Assembly: GCA_021781415.1 (NCBI GenBank)
Contig: JAJXWW010000229.1
Location: 1 to 63,342 of the forward strand
DNA: 63,342 nucleotides
Direction: 5' to 3'
From: Planctomycetota bacterium
GTDB lineage: Bacteria > Planctomycetota > Planctomycetia > Gemmatales > Gemmataceae
Positions 33,195 through 42,905 of this stretch are shown in pieces. Every line of letters starts with the position of its first letter. The first letter of the stretch is position 1. Both the position numbers and the translations under genes were made by a program. Below the pieces are notes generated by a model. The model was not told the origin of the DNA. It was given only the letters and a program-made list of their open reading frames with translations, and did no database searches.

Positions 33195-34370
33195 ATGAAC
33201 ATTCCCGGACCATTGAATCCGCCGACTCGTTTGCTTCTCGGTCCCGGTCCCAGCGACGCGCATCCGCGCGTACTCCGCGCCATGAGTACGCCGCTGTTGG
33301 GCCATCTCGATCCGCAATTCCTGGAGATTATGACTGCCGTTCAGGAGATGTTGCGGAGCGTCTATCAAACGAAAAATCAGGTCACGTTTCCCGTTAGCGC
33401 TACGGGCATGGCCGGCATGGAAACGTGTCTGGTCAACCTCATCGAACCGGGCGATCGCGTCGTCGTCTGCGCGGTCGGATTTTTCGGCCACCGCATGGTT
33501 GAAGTGGCGACGCGCGCCGGAGCGCAGGTGACGGTACTCGAACGGCCCTGGGGCGAAGTGTTCGATTTGCAGCCGATCCGCGAGACGTTGCAGCGCGTGC
33601 GGCCCAAGGTTCTCACCATCGTTCAAGCCGAGACTTCGACGGGAGCCTGTCAGCCGCTCGAAGGACTGGGCGCTCTGTGCCACGAATTCGATACACTGCT
33701 GGTCGTCGATGCCGTCACGGCGCTCGGTTGCATCCCCGTGGCCGTGGACGATTGGCAGGTCGATGCGATCTACAGTTGTTCGCAGAAAGGGCTGAGTTGT
33801 CCGCCGGGATTGTCGCCGGTGTCGTTCAGTCCGCGCGCCGTCGAAGCGTTTACCAAACGCAAGACGAAAGTGCAGAGTTGGTATTTCGATGTTAATCTCG
33901 TCGAACACTATTGGGACAGCGATCGTTTTTACCACCATACCGGACCCATTACGATGGTATTTGCTCTGTACGAAGGGTTGCGGCTGGTTTTGGAAGAGGG
34001 CTTGGAGAACCGTTGGGCGCGCCATCGCCGCAATCACGAGGCACTCAAAGCGGGACTGAATGCTTTAGGGCTGACGTATACCGCCAACGAGAAGTATCAA
34101 TTGCCGCAGCTCAACGCCGTGCGCATCCCCGCCGGAGTAGACGACCTGGCCGTTCGCAAGCGGTTGCTCAACGAGTTCGGCATCGAGATCGGCGGCGGCT
34201 TGGGCGAGTTCAAGGGCAAGGCATGGCGTATCGGACTTATGGGACACAACAGCCGACCCGATGTCGTCCTGTTGTTCCTGGGGGCGCTGGAACAATGTTT
34301 GATGAGCCAGGGAATCAAGGTGTCGCCGGGAAGTGGTGTGGCCGCGGCCAACCGCGTCTATTTGGGGTGA
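33195..34370 (+). CDS. class V aminotransferase (alanine-glyoxylate / serine-pyruvate type)
   Basis: 391 residues; ATG 33195 follows GAGGAG. Class V features: GPGPSDAHPRVLRAMSTP, substrate-binding SATGMAGMETCLVNL, VVDAVTALGCIPVAVDDW and the PLP-Lys in AIYSCSQKGLSCPPGL. The end contains AWRIGLMGHNSRPDVV, typical of alanine-glyoxylate/serine-pyruvate aminotransferases. It moves amino groups between small 2-oxo acids. Its stop is 3 bases before hemB, so it is probably cotranscribed with the haem genes and may supply or balance glyoxylate, glycine and serine. Confidence 0.9.
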   Translation: MNIPGPLNPPTRLLLGPGPSDAHPRVLRAMSTPLLGHLDPQFLEIMTAVQEMLRSVYQTKNQVTFPVSATGMAGMETCLVNLIEPGDRVVVCAVGFFGHRMVEVATRAGAQVTVLERPWGEVFDLQPIRETLQRVRPKVLTIVQAETSTGACQPLEGLGALCHEFDTLLVVDAVTALGCIPVAVDDWQVDAIYSCSQKGLSCPPGLSPVSFSPRAVEAFTKRKTKVQSWYFDVNLVEHYWDSDRFYHHTGPITMVFALYEGLRLVLEEGLENRWARHRRNHEALKAGLNALGLTYTANEKYQLPQLNAVRIPAGVDDLAVRKRLLNEFGIEIGGGLGEFKGKAWRIGLMGHNSRPDVVLLFLGALEQCLMSQGIKVSPGSGVAAANRVYLG

Positions 34371-34373
34371 ACC

Positions 34374-35366
34374 ATGAGCCATGAGTTTCCTCGAATCCGT
34401 CTCCGACGCCTACGGCATCATCCGCTGATCCGCGGTCTCGTCCGCGAAACGACATTGTGCGTGGACGATCTGATATTGCCTTTGTTCGTGCGGCCCGGTC
34501 GCGCCATCAAGAAAGAAATCGCTTCGATGCCGGGCAACCATCAACTCAGCATCGATTGTCTGGTGGAAGAAATCGGCGCGTCGCTCGATTTGGGCATTCG
34601 CGCCTTTCTCCTGTTCGGAATCCCCTCGCACAAGGATGCCACCGGCAGCAGCGCGCTCGATCCGGAAGGCATCGTGTCGCAAGCTCTGCGCGCCGTGCGG
34701 AAGGAGTACGGCGAACGCGCCCTGTTGATGACCGACGAATGTTTCTGCGAGTATACCGATCACGGACATTGTGGAGTGCTGACAGAGGCAACGGGACGGC
34801 TCGATCTCGACAACGATGCGACGTTGCCCCTCTTGGCGGAGCAGTGTGTCGGTCACGCTCGCGCCGGGGCGGATCTCGTGGCACCGAGCGGCATGCTCGA
34901 CGGCATGGTCGGCGCGATTCGATCCGCTCTCGATGTCGCTGGCTTTTCCCATGTGCCGATTATGAGCTACGCGGCGAAATACGCATCGGGGTTCTACGGT
35001 CCTTTCCGCGATGCCGCCGAATCGCCGCCGCAGTTTGGCGACCGCAACAGCTATCAGATGGACCCGGCCAACGGCGACGAGGCGCTGCGCGAGGTCGCAC
35101 TCGATCTCGCCGAAGGTGCGGACATCGTGATGGTCAAGCCGGCCTTGGCCTATCTCGACATCATCCGCCGCGTGAAAGAACGGTTCGCCGTGCCAGTCGC
35201 CGCCTACAATGTCAGCGGCGAGTTCGCGATGGTCAAGGCGGCGGCCCAAAAGGGCTGGATCGACGAACGCCGTATCGCTCTGGAAATCCTCACGAGCATT
35301 AAACGCGCCGGCGCGGATATGATCCTGACGTATTTCGCTCGCGATGCGGCGCTTTGGTTGAAGTGA
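34374..35366 (+). CDS. hemB: delta-aminolevulinic acid dehydratase (porphobilinogen synthase)
   Basis: Joins two 5-aminolevulinate molecules to porphobilinogen. 330 residues. The metal site is of the three-Cys zinc type (DECFCEYTDHGHCG). The two Schiff-base Lys are in SYAAKYASGFYGPFRD and MVKPALAYLDI. It is followed after 13 bases by a kinase gene and then by hemL, so the window holds two C5-pathway steps around a kinase. Confidence 0.95.
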   Translation: MSHEFPRIRLRRLRHHPLIRGLVRETTLCVDDLILPLFVRPGRAIKKEIASMPGNHQLSIDCLVEEIGASLDLGIRAFLLFGIPSHKDATGSSALDPEGIVSQALRAVRKEYGERALLMTDECFCEYTDHGHCGVLTEATGRLDLDNDATLPLLAEQCVGHARAGADLVAPSGMLDGMVGAIRSALDVAGFSHVPIMSYAAKYASGFYGPFRDAAESPPQFGDRNSYQMDPANGDEALREVALDLAEGADIVMVKPALAYLDIIRRVKERFAVPVAAYNVSGEFAMVKAAAQKGWIDERRIALEILTSIKRAGADMILTYFARDAALWLK

Positions 35367-35379
35367 TACAGGTGCAAGC

Positions 35380-37299
35380 ATGTTGGTCGGGCAATCCTTT
35401 GGACCGTTCACCGTCGATAAGGAACTCGGTTCCGGAGCGATGGGGACGGTGTATCGCGGTCGATTCACCAAGACCGGGCAAATCATGGCCATCAAGATCA
35501 TGGCCCCCGGCATCGGTTCGACGAACTCAGGTGCCGTGGATCGTTTCGAGCGCGAGATCGCCATCCTGAAACAGCTCAATCATCCCCACATTGTCCGCTT
35601 TTACGGCGCGGGCAAGGAAAAGGGCATGCGCTACTTCGCCATGGAGTACATTCAGGGCGAGTCGCTCGACCGGGTGATGGCGCGGCGCGGGCGCATGACC
35701 TGGGAAGAGGTGGTCGAACTCGGACAACAACTTTGCTCGGCGTTGAAACACGCGCACGACAAGGGCATCGTCCATCGAGATTTGAAACCGTCGAACATCA
35801 TGGTTTTGCCCGACGGCACGTTGAAGCTGACGGACTTCGGCATCGCCAAGGCCGCCGATCTCGAAGCGTTGACCTCCACCAATTGCACGGTCGGCACCGC
35901 ATCCTATATGTCGCCGGAACAGTGCAAGGGCGTTGCCGATCTCACTCATAAATCCGATCTGTATTCTCTCGGAATCATGTTTTATGAGTTGGTCACGGGG
36001 CGCAAGCCGTTCCAGGCCGAGAACGCCATGGATATGTTCGTGCTGCACGTCAGCGGCACGTTCGAGCGACCGTCGCACCTCGTGTTGGAGATGCCCATTT
36101 GGCTCGATACACTGATTTGTCAGCTTTTGGAGAAGCAGCCGGACAAGAGACCTCTCGACGCCGATATGGTGGCCAAGGCGCTCGGTTCCATTCAGGAGAA
36201 AGTCGAATCGCAGCAGAGCGCGGGGGTCGATGCCGTGCGCCGTCGCTTCATCGATCGCACTCCCGGTCAGAAGCGATTGGCAGAGGAAGACAAGGATGCC
36301 GTCCGCCTTCTGCTGACCGGCAAGGGCAGGGGGAAACGCAAACCGGCAAAGCAACCGTTCCATCAAAGGATATGGGTGCGGGCCGTTGGCTTGTTGTTGG
36401 CGCTCGGTGTCGTTGCCGGCCTGTTGTTCCTTGTCTTCCGCCCGCCGTCGGAGGACAAGCTCTATCGGCTGGCCAAATCGGCTGCGGATTCCCCCAACAT
36501 TGAGGAGCAAGAGAAGGGGGTCGAGCCCGACGGGGCGATTCGAAAATACATCGATCGTTATGGAAAAGCCAAAAGCGAACGAGCCGACGAGGTCCGATCC
36601 TGGCGCGATCGGATCGAGTCGGCGCGATGCGAGCGCTTGCTCGACAATTATCTACAAAAAGAGAGCAAGAGTCTCATTAAAGTGCATGCCCAAAGCCCGA
36701 CCGAGGAGAACGCCTTTGCCGCCGTGAAAGCGGAAGAAGAAGGCGACCGCGAAACGGCCGTGAAAAAGTGGCTGAGCGTCCAAGAGAGCGGCACGCTGGA
36801 TTGGCAGCGCGTCGCCACCGCTCACTTAACCGAGTTGAATGCGTTGGATCAGATCGACGTCGATTTTCAAAAACTGTACGACAGTGTCCGCAACTCCAGC
36901 GAGGAGCCGACGCTGCCGGAGGCTCGGCAGGCCAAGGCGTTCCAGGCCTGGCGGATGGAGCATTCCAAGCTCGGCGACGCCGGCTTGGCCAAATCTCTTT
37001 ATAATGCGCTGAAGGACGAGTTGGCCAAGGAACCGAGGCCACGCCGTCGTTGGTATCTCTACGCCGCATTCAATGCCCGGCGCTTAACGGACAAAGATAC
37101 GATCAAAGACACTCTCGAAAAATCCGTGGATTCCAGTTTGAAGCTGGTACGCGAGCAATGGGCGAAGAAGCCCCCGGAAATTCGCTCGCTCGACGCCCGA
37201 TTCGTATGTCTGGATGTACTGGCTCTCTATTCTCAGGAGAGTTGGATGGAACGCGTCGTGAAGGAGGCCCAGAAGCTCCTTCACGACATACCCCAATAA
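35380..37299 (+). CDS. membrane Ser/Thr protein kinase inside the haem gene run
   Basis: 639 residues. The N-terminal PknB-type kinase has glycine loop GSGAMG, VAIK-like IMAIKIM, catalytic HRDLKPSNIM (about 131-140), LTDFGIAK and a TAS-YMSPEQ activation end. A single membrane helix (about 332-353: WVRAVGLLLALGVVAGLLFL) is followed by about 285 extracytoplasmic residues rich in charged helices without a known domain. The kinase is complete and probably active. It sits 13 bases after hemB and 24 bases before hemL, so it is likely expressed with them. Confidence 0.92.
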   Translation: MLVGQSFGPFTVDKELGSGAMGTVYRGRFTKTGQIMAIKIMAPGIGSTNSGAVDRFEREIAILKQLNHPHIVRFYGAGKEKGMRYFAMEYIQGESLDRVMARRGRMTWEEVVELGQQLCSALKHAHDKGIVHRDLKPSNIMVLPDGTLKLTDFGIAKAADLEALTSTNCTVGTASYMSPEQCKGVADLTHKSDLYSLGIMFYELVTGRKPFQAENAMDMFVLHVSGTFERPSHLVLEMPIWLDTLICQLLEKQPDKRPLDADMVAKALGSIQEKVESQQSAGVDAVRRRFIDRTPGQKRLAEEDKDAVRLLLTGKGRGKRKPAKQPFHQRIWVRAVGLLLALGVVAGLLFLVFRPPSEDKLYRLAKSAADSPNIEEQEKGVEPDGAIRKYIDRYGKAKSERADEVRSWRDRIESARCERLLDNYLQKESKSLIKVHAQSPTEENAFAAVKAEEEGDRETAVKKWLSVQESGTLDWQRVATAHLTELNALDQIDVDFQKLYDSVRNSSEEPTLPEARQAKAFQAWRMEHSKLGDAGLAKSLYNALKDELAKEPRPRRRWYLYAAFNARRLTDKDTIKDTLEKSVDSSLKLVREQWAKKPPEIRSLDARFVCLDVLALYSQESWMERVVKEAQKLLHDIPQ

Positions 37300-37323
37300 T
37301 GGTAGGAAGGGCGAGATAACGCC

Positions 37324-38622
37324 ATGCCCCCGTCGCACGTCCGCAGTCGAGAAGCGTTCCAAAGGGCCTGTCGCCTGATTCCGGGAGGCGTAAACAGTCC
37401 CGCACGCGCCTTCGGAGCCGTCGGGGGGCAGCCGCCTTTCATCGAACGAGGCGAAGGCGCGTATCTGCACGATATCGACGGCAATCAATATGTGGATTAC
37501 GTCGGTTCCTGGGGACCGCTCATTCTCGGTCACGCCCATCCGCGCGTGGTGCGCGCCGTGGAAGACGCCATGCGGCGTGGAGCGAGCTTCGGCGCGCCCA
37601 CCGAAGCGGAGTCCCATCTCGCCGAGTTAATCGTCGATGCCGTCCCGTCGATTGAAATGGTGCGGCTGGTCAGTTCGGGCACCGAGGCTTCGATGAGCGC
37701 GATCCGTCTGGCTCGAGGCTTCACTCGACGCGATGGGATCGTCAAATTTGCCGGTTGCTATCACGGCCACGTCGATAGTCTCCTGGTGCAAGCCGGTTCC
37801 AGCGCGACGACGCTGGGCGTACCCACCAGTCCCGGTGTTCCCGTCGGCTGCACCGCCGATACGATGGTGCTGCGCTACAACGACGTACAAGGAGTGGCCG
37901 ACGCGTTTGCCGCGCATGGCGACCGACTGGCCGCCGTCATTCTCGAACCGGTCGTCGGCAACATGGGTTTGGTTCGTCCCACCGATGAATTTCTCGAGAC
38001 GTTGCGCCGCCATACCGAAAAGTACGGCACGCTGCTGATCTACGACGAAGTGATGACGGGTTTCCGGCTGGCGTATGGCGGAGCGCAGCAGTTGTTCCAT
38101 CAGATGCCCGATCTAACGGTGTTGGGCAAAATCGTTGGCGGTGGCTTGCCGGTGGGAGCCTACGGGGGTCGCGCCGATGTGATGAAGCACGTCATGCCGT
38201 CGGGGCCGGTGTTTCAAGCCGGCACGCTGTCGGGCAATCCGTTGGCGATGGCCGCCGGAATCGCCACGTTGGAAGAACTGCGCGATCGTCCGCCCTATGC
38301 GCGTTTGGATGAATTAGGGGAGCGATTGTCCACCGGGCTTGGCGAAGCGGCTCGGTCGGCGGGACTGCCGCACTGCGTTGCCCGCGTAGGCAGCATGTGG
38401 ACCTTGTTCTTTGCCAACGGACCCGTCGTCGATTACGATTCGGCCAAGCAAGCCGACACCGCGCGCTTCGCGCGCTTCTTCTGGGGCATGATGGATCGAG
38501 GATTCTATCTGCCGTGCAGCCAATTCGAGGCAGCTTTTCTCTCCACGCGGCACACGGAGAAACACATCGATCAAACCGTGGAAGCGGCGCGCGCGGTGCT
38601 GGCCGAGATCGCCCGCGCGTGA
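37324..38622 (+). CDS. hemL: glutamate-1-semialdehyde 2,1-aminomutase
   Basis: Converts glutamate-1-semialdehyde to 5-aminolevulinate, the HemB substrate. 432 residues with FQRACRLIPGGVNSPARAF, GTEASMSAIRLARGFTRRD, KFAGCYHGHVDS and the PLP-Lys in TVLGKIVGGGLPVGAYGG. It marks the C5 route to haem from glutamyl-tRNA, and the tRNA-Glu gene that feeds it lies at 55062. Confidence 0.95.
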   Translation: MPPSHVRSREAFQRACRLIPGGVNSPARAFGAVGGQPPFIERGEGAYLHDIDGNQYVDYVGSWGPLILGHAHPRVVRAVEDAMRRGASFGAPTEAESHLAELIVDAVPSIEMVRLVSSGTEASMSAIRLARGFTRRDGIVKFAGCYHGHVDSLLVQAGSSATTLGVPTSPGVPVGCTADTMVLRYNDVQGVADAFAAHGDRLAAVILEPVVGNMGLVRPTDEFLETLRRHTEKYGTLLIYDEVMTGFRLAYGGAQQLFHQMPDLTVLGKIVGGGLPVGAYGGRADVMKHVMPSGPVFQAGTLSGNPLAMAAGIATLEELRDRPPYARLDELGERLSTGLGEAARSAGLPHCVARVGSMWTLFFANGPVVDYDSAKQADTARFARFFWGMMDRGFYLPCSQFEAAFLSTRHTEKHIDQTVEAARAVLAEIARA

Positions 38623-38736
38623 CTTGTTGGAAATGCAATTTCCGTCGCCAGGCTCAAGTCACATTCTTCCTAAAGCCGAGAGAAGAAGCGTGATGGTATG
38701 GACGGAGTGTAAGCATAGGTCCGGAGACTCTCGCTC

Positions 38737-39834
38737 ATGGACAATTTCTTGGCGGCGGCGAAGGCTTATCAGGAGGGACGATTCGAGGATGCGGAGGCGG
38801 GTTGCCGCGCCGTACTCTCGCGCATGCCGAGTCATCCGGATGCCCGCTTGTTATTGGCGTCGATATTGCTAGGGCGCGAGCAGTTCGCCGAGGCGGATAC
38901 GATCGTCGCGGAGGCGATGGCGGATCATTCCAATGACCCCGATTGGTTGAATCTGCGCGGTGTGGCCCTGGCTCGATTGGGCCGACGCGAACAGGCGCTG
39001 GATTTCTTCGATCGGGCTGTGGAACTCCGCCTCCTCTTTCCCGCCGCTCAAGCCAATCTCCTGGCGTTGCTCGCCGAACGCCGTGATCCCACGCCGCGCT
39101 TTCGCGTGTCGATTATAACTTCCACCATTGGTTCGCCGCATTTACCGCAGACGATTGCGAGTGTGCAGGAGCAAACCTATCCCTTCGTCGAGCATGCGAT
39201 CGTTGCCGATGGGCCGGAATGTCGTGAGCGCGTCCGCGCTTGCTTGCCCGACAAGCCGCGCCATCCGGTCTACTTGTTAGAGTTGCCGTTTAACGTGGGC
39301 GGCGGCGGCTATTGTGGACATCGCAGTTACGCGGCGCTCTCCTTCCTCGTCGGCGGCCATTATATCGGCTATCTCGACGATGATAACTGGCTGGAACCCG
39401 ATCACATTGCTTCGTTGATGGCCAAGATCACGTCGGAGGGGTTGGCATGGGCCTATTCGCTGCGAAAAATTGTCGACCGGCAAGGGGCGTTTATCGCCAA
39501 CGACGATTGTGAAAGCCTGGGACTTTGGCCAACCTGGTACGATGCCAACGTCCATCACGTCGACGGCAATTGCTATCTTTTTCGTCGCGATTTAGCCGTG
39601 ACGACCAGTACGATCTGGCATCGTCGATTTCGAGACGGGGAAAGTCCGGATTTTGTGGTCTGTCGCCAACTCCTGAAGGAGCATCCCCGGTGCGGCGGCA
39701 ATGGGGCGTACACGGTGAATTATCGCGCGGGAAACACCGCGGCTTCGGTTAACGCCGATTTCTTCTTACGAGGGAACGCGGTCATGAAGCAGCGATATGG
39801 CGATGCGATGCCTTGGAGAGCGGCGCTGACGTAA
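38737..39834 (+). CDS. TPR plus GT2-family glycosyltransferase
   Basis: 365 residues. About 1-95 are TPR-like helical repeats (AAKAYQEGRFEDAEAGCRAV, DWLNLRGVALARLGRREQAL). From about 125 there is a GT-A glycosyltransferase: VSIITSTIGSPHLPQTIASV, a nucleotide-sugar loop and the metal motif in YIGYLDDDNWLEPDH (about 210). The usual ED near the end may be represented by DGESPDFVVCRQL. It converges with the flagellar-glycosylation unit, ending 7 bases from the DegT gene, so it may belong to the same job from the other strand. Confidence 0.82.
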   Translation: MDNFLAAAKAYQEGRFEDAEAGCRAVLSRMPSHPDARLLLASILLGREQFAEADTIVAEAMADHSNDPDWLNLRGVALARLGRREQALDFFDRAVELRLLFPAAQANLLALLAERRDPTPRFRVSIITSTIGSPHLPQTIASVQEQTYPFVEHAIVADGPECRERVRACLPDKPRHPVYLLELPFNVGGGGYCGHRSYAALSFLVGGHYIGYLDDDNWLEPDHIASLMAKITSEGLAWAYSLRKIVDRQGAFIANDDCESLGLWPTWYDANVHHVDGNCYLFRRDLAVTTSTIWHRRFRDGESPDFVVCRQLLKEHPRCGGNGAYTVNYRAGNTAASVNADFFLRGNAVMKQRYGDAMPWRAALT

Positions 39835-39840
39835 ACCCGT

Positions 39841-40965
39841 TCAGCCCGGAGCCAGCCGAAGGGCGTTCCCCAAGGCGATCGCAACGGTTTTGACCTGCTC
39901 CGAGGTCATCTCAGGATACAAGGGCAGCGAGAGAATCTGATTGGCTTTCCGCTCGGCCACTGGAAAGGAACCCGGCGCGCCGAGATTCGGATATGCTTCC
40001 TGAAGGTGAATCGGCACAGGATAGTGAATGCCCGCGCCTATTCCTTGGTTGTGAAGATGTTGTATCACACGATCTCGATCCGCAAACCTGAGGGACACGA
40101 CAAAGAGGTGATAGATGTGTTCTCGACACCAGGAGGCTTCTTTGGGCAAAACGAGTTGATCCGACACACAATGGAGTGCCTCTCGATATTGGCCGGCAAG
40201 CTCGCGTCTTCTCTGATTCCAATCGTGCAGATGTTGGAGTTTAACCAGTAACACTGCGGCTTGTAACGTGTCGAGCCGGCTATTATAGCCTTGCACGCGA
40301 TGAATGTATTTCACCGTTGAACCCCAATTGCGCAACAATCGGATCTGCTCGGCCAACCTATCGTCGTTCGTGCAGATCGCTCCCCCGTCGCCATACGCAC
40401 CGAGATTCTTTCCGGGATAAAAACTAAAGGCGGAAGCTCGACCGAACGTGCCGACACGACCGAGACGATGAACGGCCCCATGTGCTTGTGCGGCGTCCTC
40501 GATTACTATAAGCCCATGCTTATTTGCGAAGTGCTGGATTCCCTCCATATCGGCGGGTTGTCCGTAAAGATGGACCGGAATGATAGCTTTCACACCGGAA
40601 ATGAGCGCCCGCTCGGCGGAGGCGATGTCCAAGGTATAGGAATCCGGATCGACATCGCACAGAACCGGAGTCGCTCCAGCATCACTGACGGCCAGGGCAG
40701 TCGCGATGAAAGTATTGGCTGGGATTAATACCTTATCGCCGGCACCGATACCCAACGCTCGTAGGCTGAGAAAAAGAGCATCCGTTCCACTGCCGACTCC
40801 GATGCAATGCCGCACTCCAATAAAGCGCGCGAAAGCCTCCTCAAACTGCGTTACTTCTCGACCGAGAACAAAATCGGCCCGCCGCACTACCGACAGAAGT
40901 GCCGCATCAATGTCCGCCTGTAGACTTCGATATTGGCTTTGGAGATCGACAAGAGGAATTTTCAT
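39841..40965 (-). CDS. DegT/DnrJ/EryC1/StrS sugar aminotransferase (WbpE-like)
   Basis: 374 residues. A PLP enzyme that aminates a keto group on a nucleotide sugar. Motifs: CIGVGSGTDALFLSLRALGI, ANTFIATALAVSDAGATPVL, DVDPDSYTLD, VIEDAAQAHGA and the PLP-Lys in SFYPGKNLGAYGDGGA. The start overlaps the acyltransferase stop (ATGA). With the two genes upstream it forms a dehydrogenase/acetyltransferase/aminotransferase set like WbpB-WbpD-WbpE, which would make a 2,3-diacetamido sugar. The exact sugar is inferred. Confidence 0.9.
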   Translation of the reverse strand: MKIPLVDLQSQYRSLQADIDAALLSVVRRADFVLGREVTQFEEAFARFIGVRHCIGVGSGTDALFLSLRALGIGAGDKVLIPANTFIATALAVSDAGATPVLCDVDPDSYTLDIASAERALISGVKAIIPVHLYGQPADMEGIQHFANKHGLIVIEDAAQAHGAVHRLGRVGTFGRASAFSFYPGKNLGAYGDGGAICTNDDRLAEQIRLLRNWGSTVKYIHRVQGYNSRLDTLQAAVLLVKLQHLHDWNQRRRELAGQYREALHCVSDQLVLPKEASWCREHIYHLFVVSLRFADRDRVIQHLHNQGIGAGIHYPVPIHLQEAYPNLGAPGSFPVAERKANQILSLPLYPEMTSEQVKTVAIALGNALRLAPG

Positions 40966-41465
40966 GGCGCATCTCCGGCAGACGACAATCGAGAACGTAG
41001 GAGGCGAGCTGGAACACCGGCGACAACTTCTCCCTCGGATACATCGCGGGTGACAACCGCGCCGGCACCGATTACCGCGGCCACGCCGATTTTCACGCCG
41101 GCCATAACAATCGCGCCCGTACCGATGCTTGCGTTGCGACAGACGTATATGGATTCCATTTTCCAGGTAGCATTCTCCGCCGATTCCACGTTCGGGTGTC
41201 GGTCGTTAATAAACATCACACCGTGGCCGACAAACACTTCATCCTCGATTATCACCCCGGAACAAATAAATGTATGGCTCTGAATGCGGCACCGCCGGCC
41301 TACGATCGCATCGCGTTGGATCTCGACAAAGGTGCCGATGCGCGTATCGTCTCCAATGGTGCATCCATATAGATTCACGAATTCATATACGGATACATTA
41401 CGTCCTAGCTTAACGTCAGCGGCTACCTTGACGAACTGTCGATCGGGAATGGCGAGAAATCCCAC
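40962..41465 (-). CDS. left-handed beta-helix N-acetyltransferase (WbpD-like)
   Basis: 167 residues from GTG 41465, with AGGAGG 8 bases upstream; the longer frame has no such site. Hexapeptide repeats run almost throughout ([LIV]GxxxxI pattern: VNLYGCTIGDDTRIGTFVEI, VGRRCRIQSHTFICSGVIIE), with catalytic-type GHGVMFINDRHP and a C-terminal GAGAVVTRDVSEGEVVAGVP. This is the fold that acetylates amino sugars on UDP. The gene overlaps the oxidoreductase upstream by 50 bases and DegT downstream by 4, so expression is tightly coupled. Confidence 0.88.
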   Translation of the reverse strand: MGFLAIPDRQFVKVAADVKLGRNVSVYEFVNLYGCTIGDDTRIGTFVEIQRDAIVGRRCRIQSHTFICSGVIIEDEVFVGHGVMFINDRHPNVESAENATWKMESIYVCRNASIGTGAIVMAGVKIGVAAVIGAGAVVTRDVSEGEVVAGVPARLLRSRLSSAGDAP

Positions 41466-42489
41466 GATTCGTCCTCCTTTCCTCGATATGTCCGCGTTTG
41501 TCGAGCGAATGGTGTAGCATTTCCAGAGTTTGAACAACGTCGCGAGCAAATGCCCCGTCGGTCAGAGGTTGACTTCGATGAAGGACACAATCGAGAAAAT
41601 GTCTATCTTGTGCCTTTAATGGCTCTTCCAATCTTAATTTCGGGATCAACACATCGGCGTCGCGCAATTGGAATTGGAACTGGCCGAACGAATCGTAGTA
41701 AGGCTCCTGCATCAACCCCTTGTCGTAAAGTCGGATCGGTTCGAGGGGTGAGGTATCGTCCCACACGGCCATCTTTTTGTCGCCCACGACGACAATCGTG
41801 CGTTCCTTGCGCGGATTGAGCCAACTAACGTGCATGTGACACAGGGTCTTATTTGGAAAGCGGAGACAAGCGAAGCAGACATCCTCAATGTCGAGTTGTA
41901 AGAATTTTTCCCCCCAAGCGCTGGCCTCAATGGGTTTATCGCCGAGCAGATAATGGAAGATCGAAACATCGTGGCTGCCGAGATCGTAGAGTGCATTCAC
42001 ATCTCGACGCACCGGGCCGAGATTGGTCCGAGTCGCGGTCATGTAGTAGACTCGGCCCATCGTGCCGTCGTCGATATATTGGCGCAACCGACGGATACCC
42101 GCGTTATAGAGAAATACATGCCCGCACATTAAGATTCGATGCTTTTTCTCGGCCAGGGCAATGAGATGGTCCGCTTCCATCGTGCTATAGGTGATCGGTT
42201 TTTCCACCAGCACATCTTTACCTGCTAGAAGCGAGTCCTCTACCAGACTATAATGAGTCGATACTGGCGTGGCGACGACGACGGCGTCCACGTCGGGCCG
42301 GCGCAGCAATTCCTTATAATCGTCGGTCAACTCGATCTCGGGAGACTGTTGCCGGATGGCTTTCAATCGATCCGAGTCGGTGTCCGCGACGATGCGCACG
42401 CGCGAATCGTGAAATTGATTGAAGATCCGGACGTGATTCGGACCCCAATGGCCGTATCCGATTAAGCCGAGACCTATCATGGGATTCAT
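41416..42489 (-). CDS. Gfo/Idh-family nucleotide-sugar oxidoreductase (WbpB-like)
   Basis: 357 residues; ATG 42489 overlaps the upstream TPR stop (ATGA). No signal peptide, unlike the paralogue at 4124. NAD-binding start GLGLIGYGHWGPNHVRIF, the family's EKP motif in KDVLVEKPITYS, and DLGSHDVSIFHYLLGD. Members in this context oxidise the 3-position of UDP-GlcNAc or its uronate before amination. The 3' end extends 50 bases into the acetyltransferase gene. Confidence 0.88.
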   Translation of the reverse strand: MNPMIGLGLIGYGHWGPNHVRIFNQFHDSRVRIVADTDSDRLKAIRQQSPEIELTDDYKELLRRPDVDAVVVATPVSTHYSLVEDSLLAGKDVLVEKPITYSTMEADHLIALAEKKHRILMCGHVFLYNAGIRRLRQYIDDGTMGRVYYMTATRTNLGPVRRDVNALYDLGSHDVSIFHYLLGDKPIEASAWGEKFLQLDIEDVCFACLRFPNKTLCHMHVSWLNPRKERTIVVVGDKKMAVWDDTSPLEPIRLYDKGLMQEPYYDSFGQFQFQLRDADVLIPKLRLEEPLKAQDRHFLDCVLHRSQPLTDGAFARDVVQTLEMLHHSLDKRGHIEERRTNRGISRHSRSTVRQGSR

Positions 42490-42905
42490 CCGAGTGAAAC
42501 ATTGGGAGATGGTAACGAATGTCGATGGGGAACCAATCGATCCAGGTTCGCTCTCGCTTGGAGATTCTCCGCGTCGAGACGGAGCGCGTTTTGAAACGCG
42601 TCGATCGATTCTTGGGTTTTGCCGAGGGCGGACAGGGCGACGCCGCGACTGTTGTGATAGCCGGCAACGTCGGGCCGGCAATCGACGGCGCGGGTCAAGA
42701 GAGTCAGTGCCTCCTCTTTTTGTCCGAATTGATGCGCGGCCAGACCGAGCAGGTGTAAAGCATCGGCGTGGTCCGGAACCGCGTCGAGGATTCGTCCGTA
42801 GATCGATACCGCCTGCGGAAGACGACCGGCTCGTTGATGCGCGATCCCTTCATCTAATAGGCTTACAAAATCGGGACTGGGGATATTCATTGTAGACTCT
42901 TTCAT
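42486..42905 (-). CDS. small TPR protein
   Basis: 139 residues of TPR units (about 15-115): EGIAHQRAGRLPQAVSIYGR, ALHLLGLAAHQFGQKEEALT and NSRGVALSALGKTQESIDAF. It overlaps both neighbours by ATGA. It resembles the TPR region of the OGT gene upstream, so it may be a detached module that helps bind the acceptor protein. No catalytic domain. Confidence 0.82.
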   Translation of the reverse strand: MKESTMNIPSPDFVSLLDEGIAHQRAGRLPQAVSIYGRILDAVPDHADALHLLGLAAHQFGQKEEALTLLTRAVDCRPDVAGYHNSRGVALSALGKTQESIDAFQNALRLDAENLQARANLDRLVPHRHSLPSPNVSLG

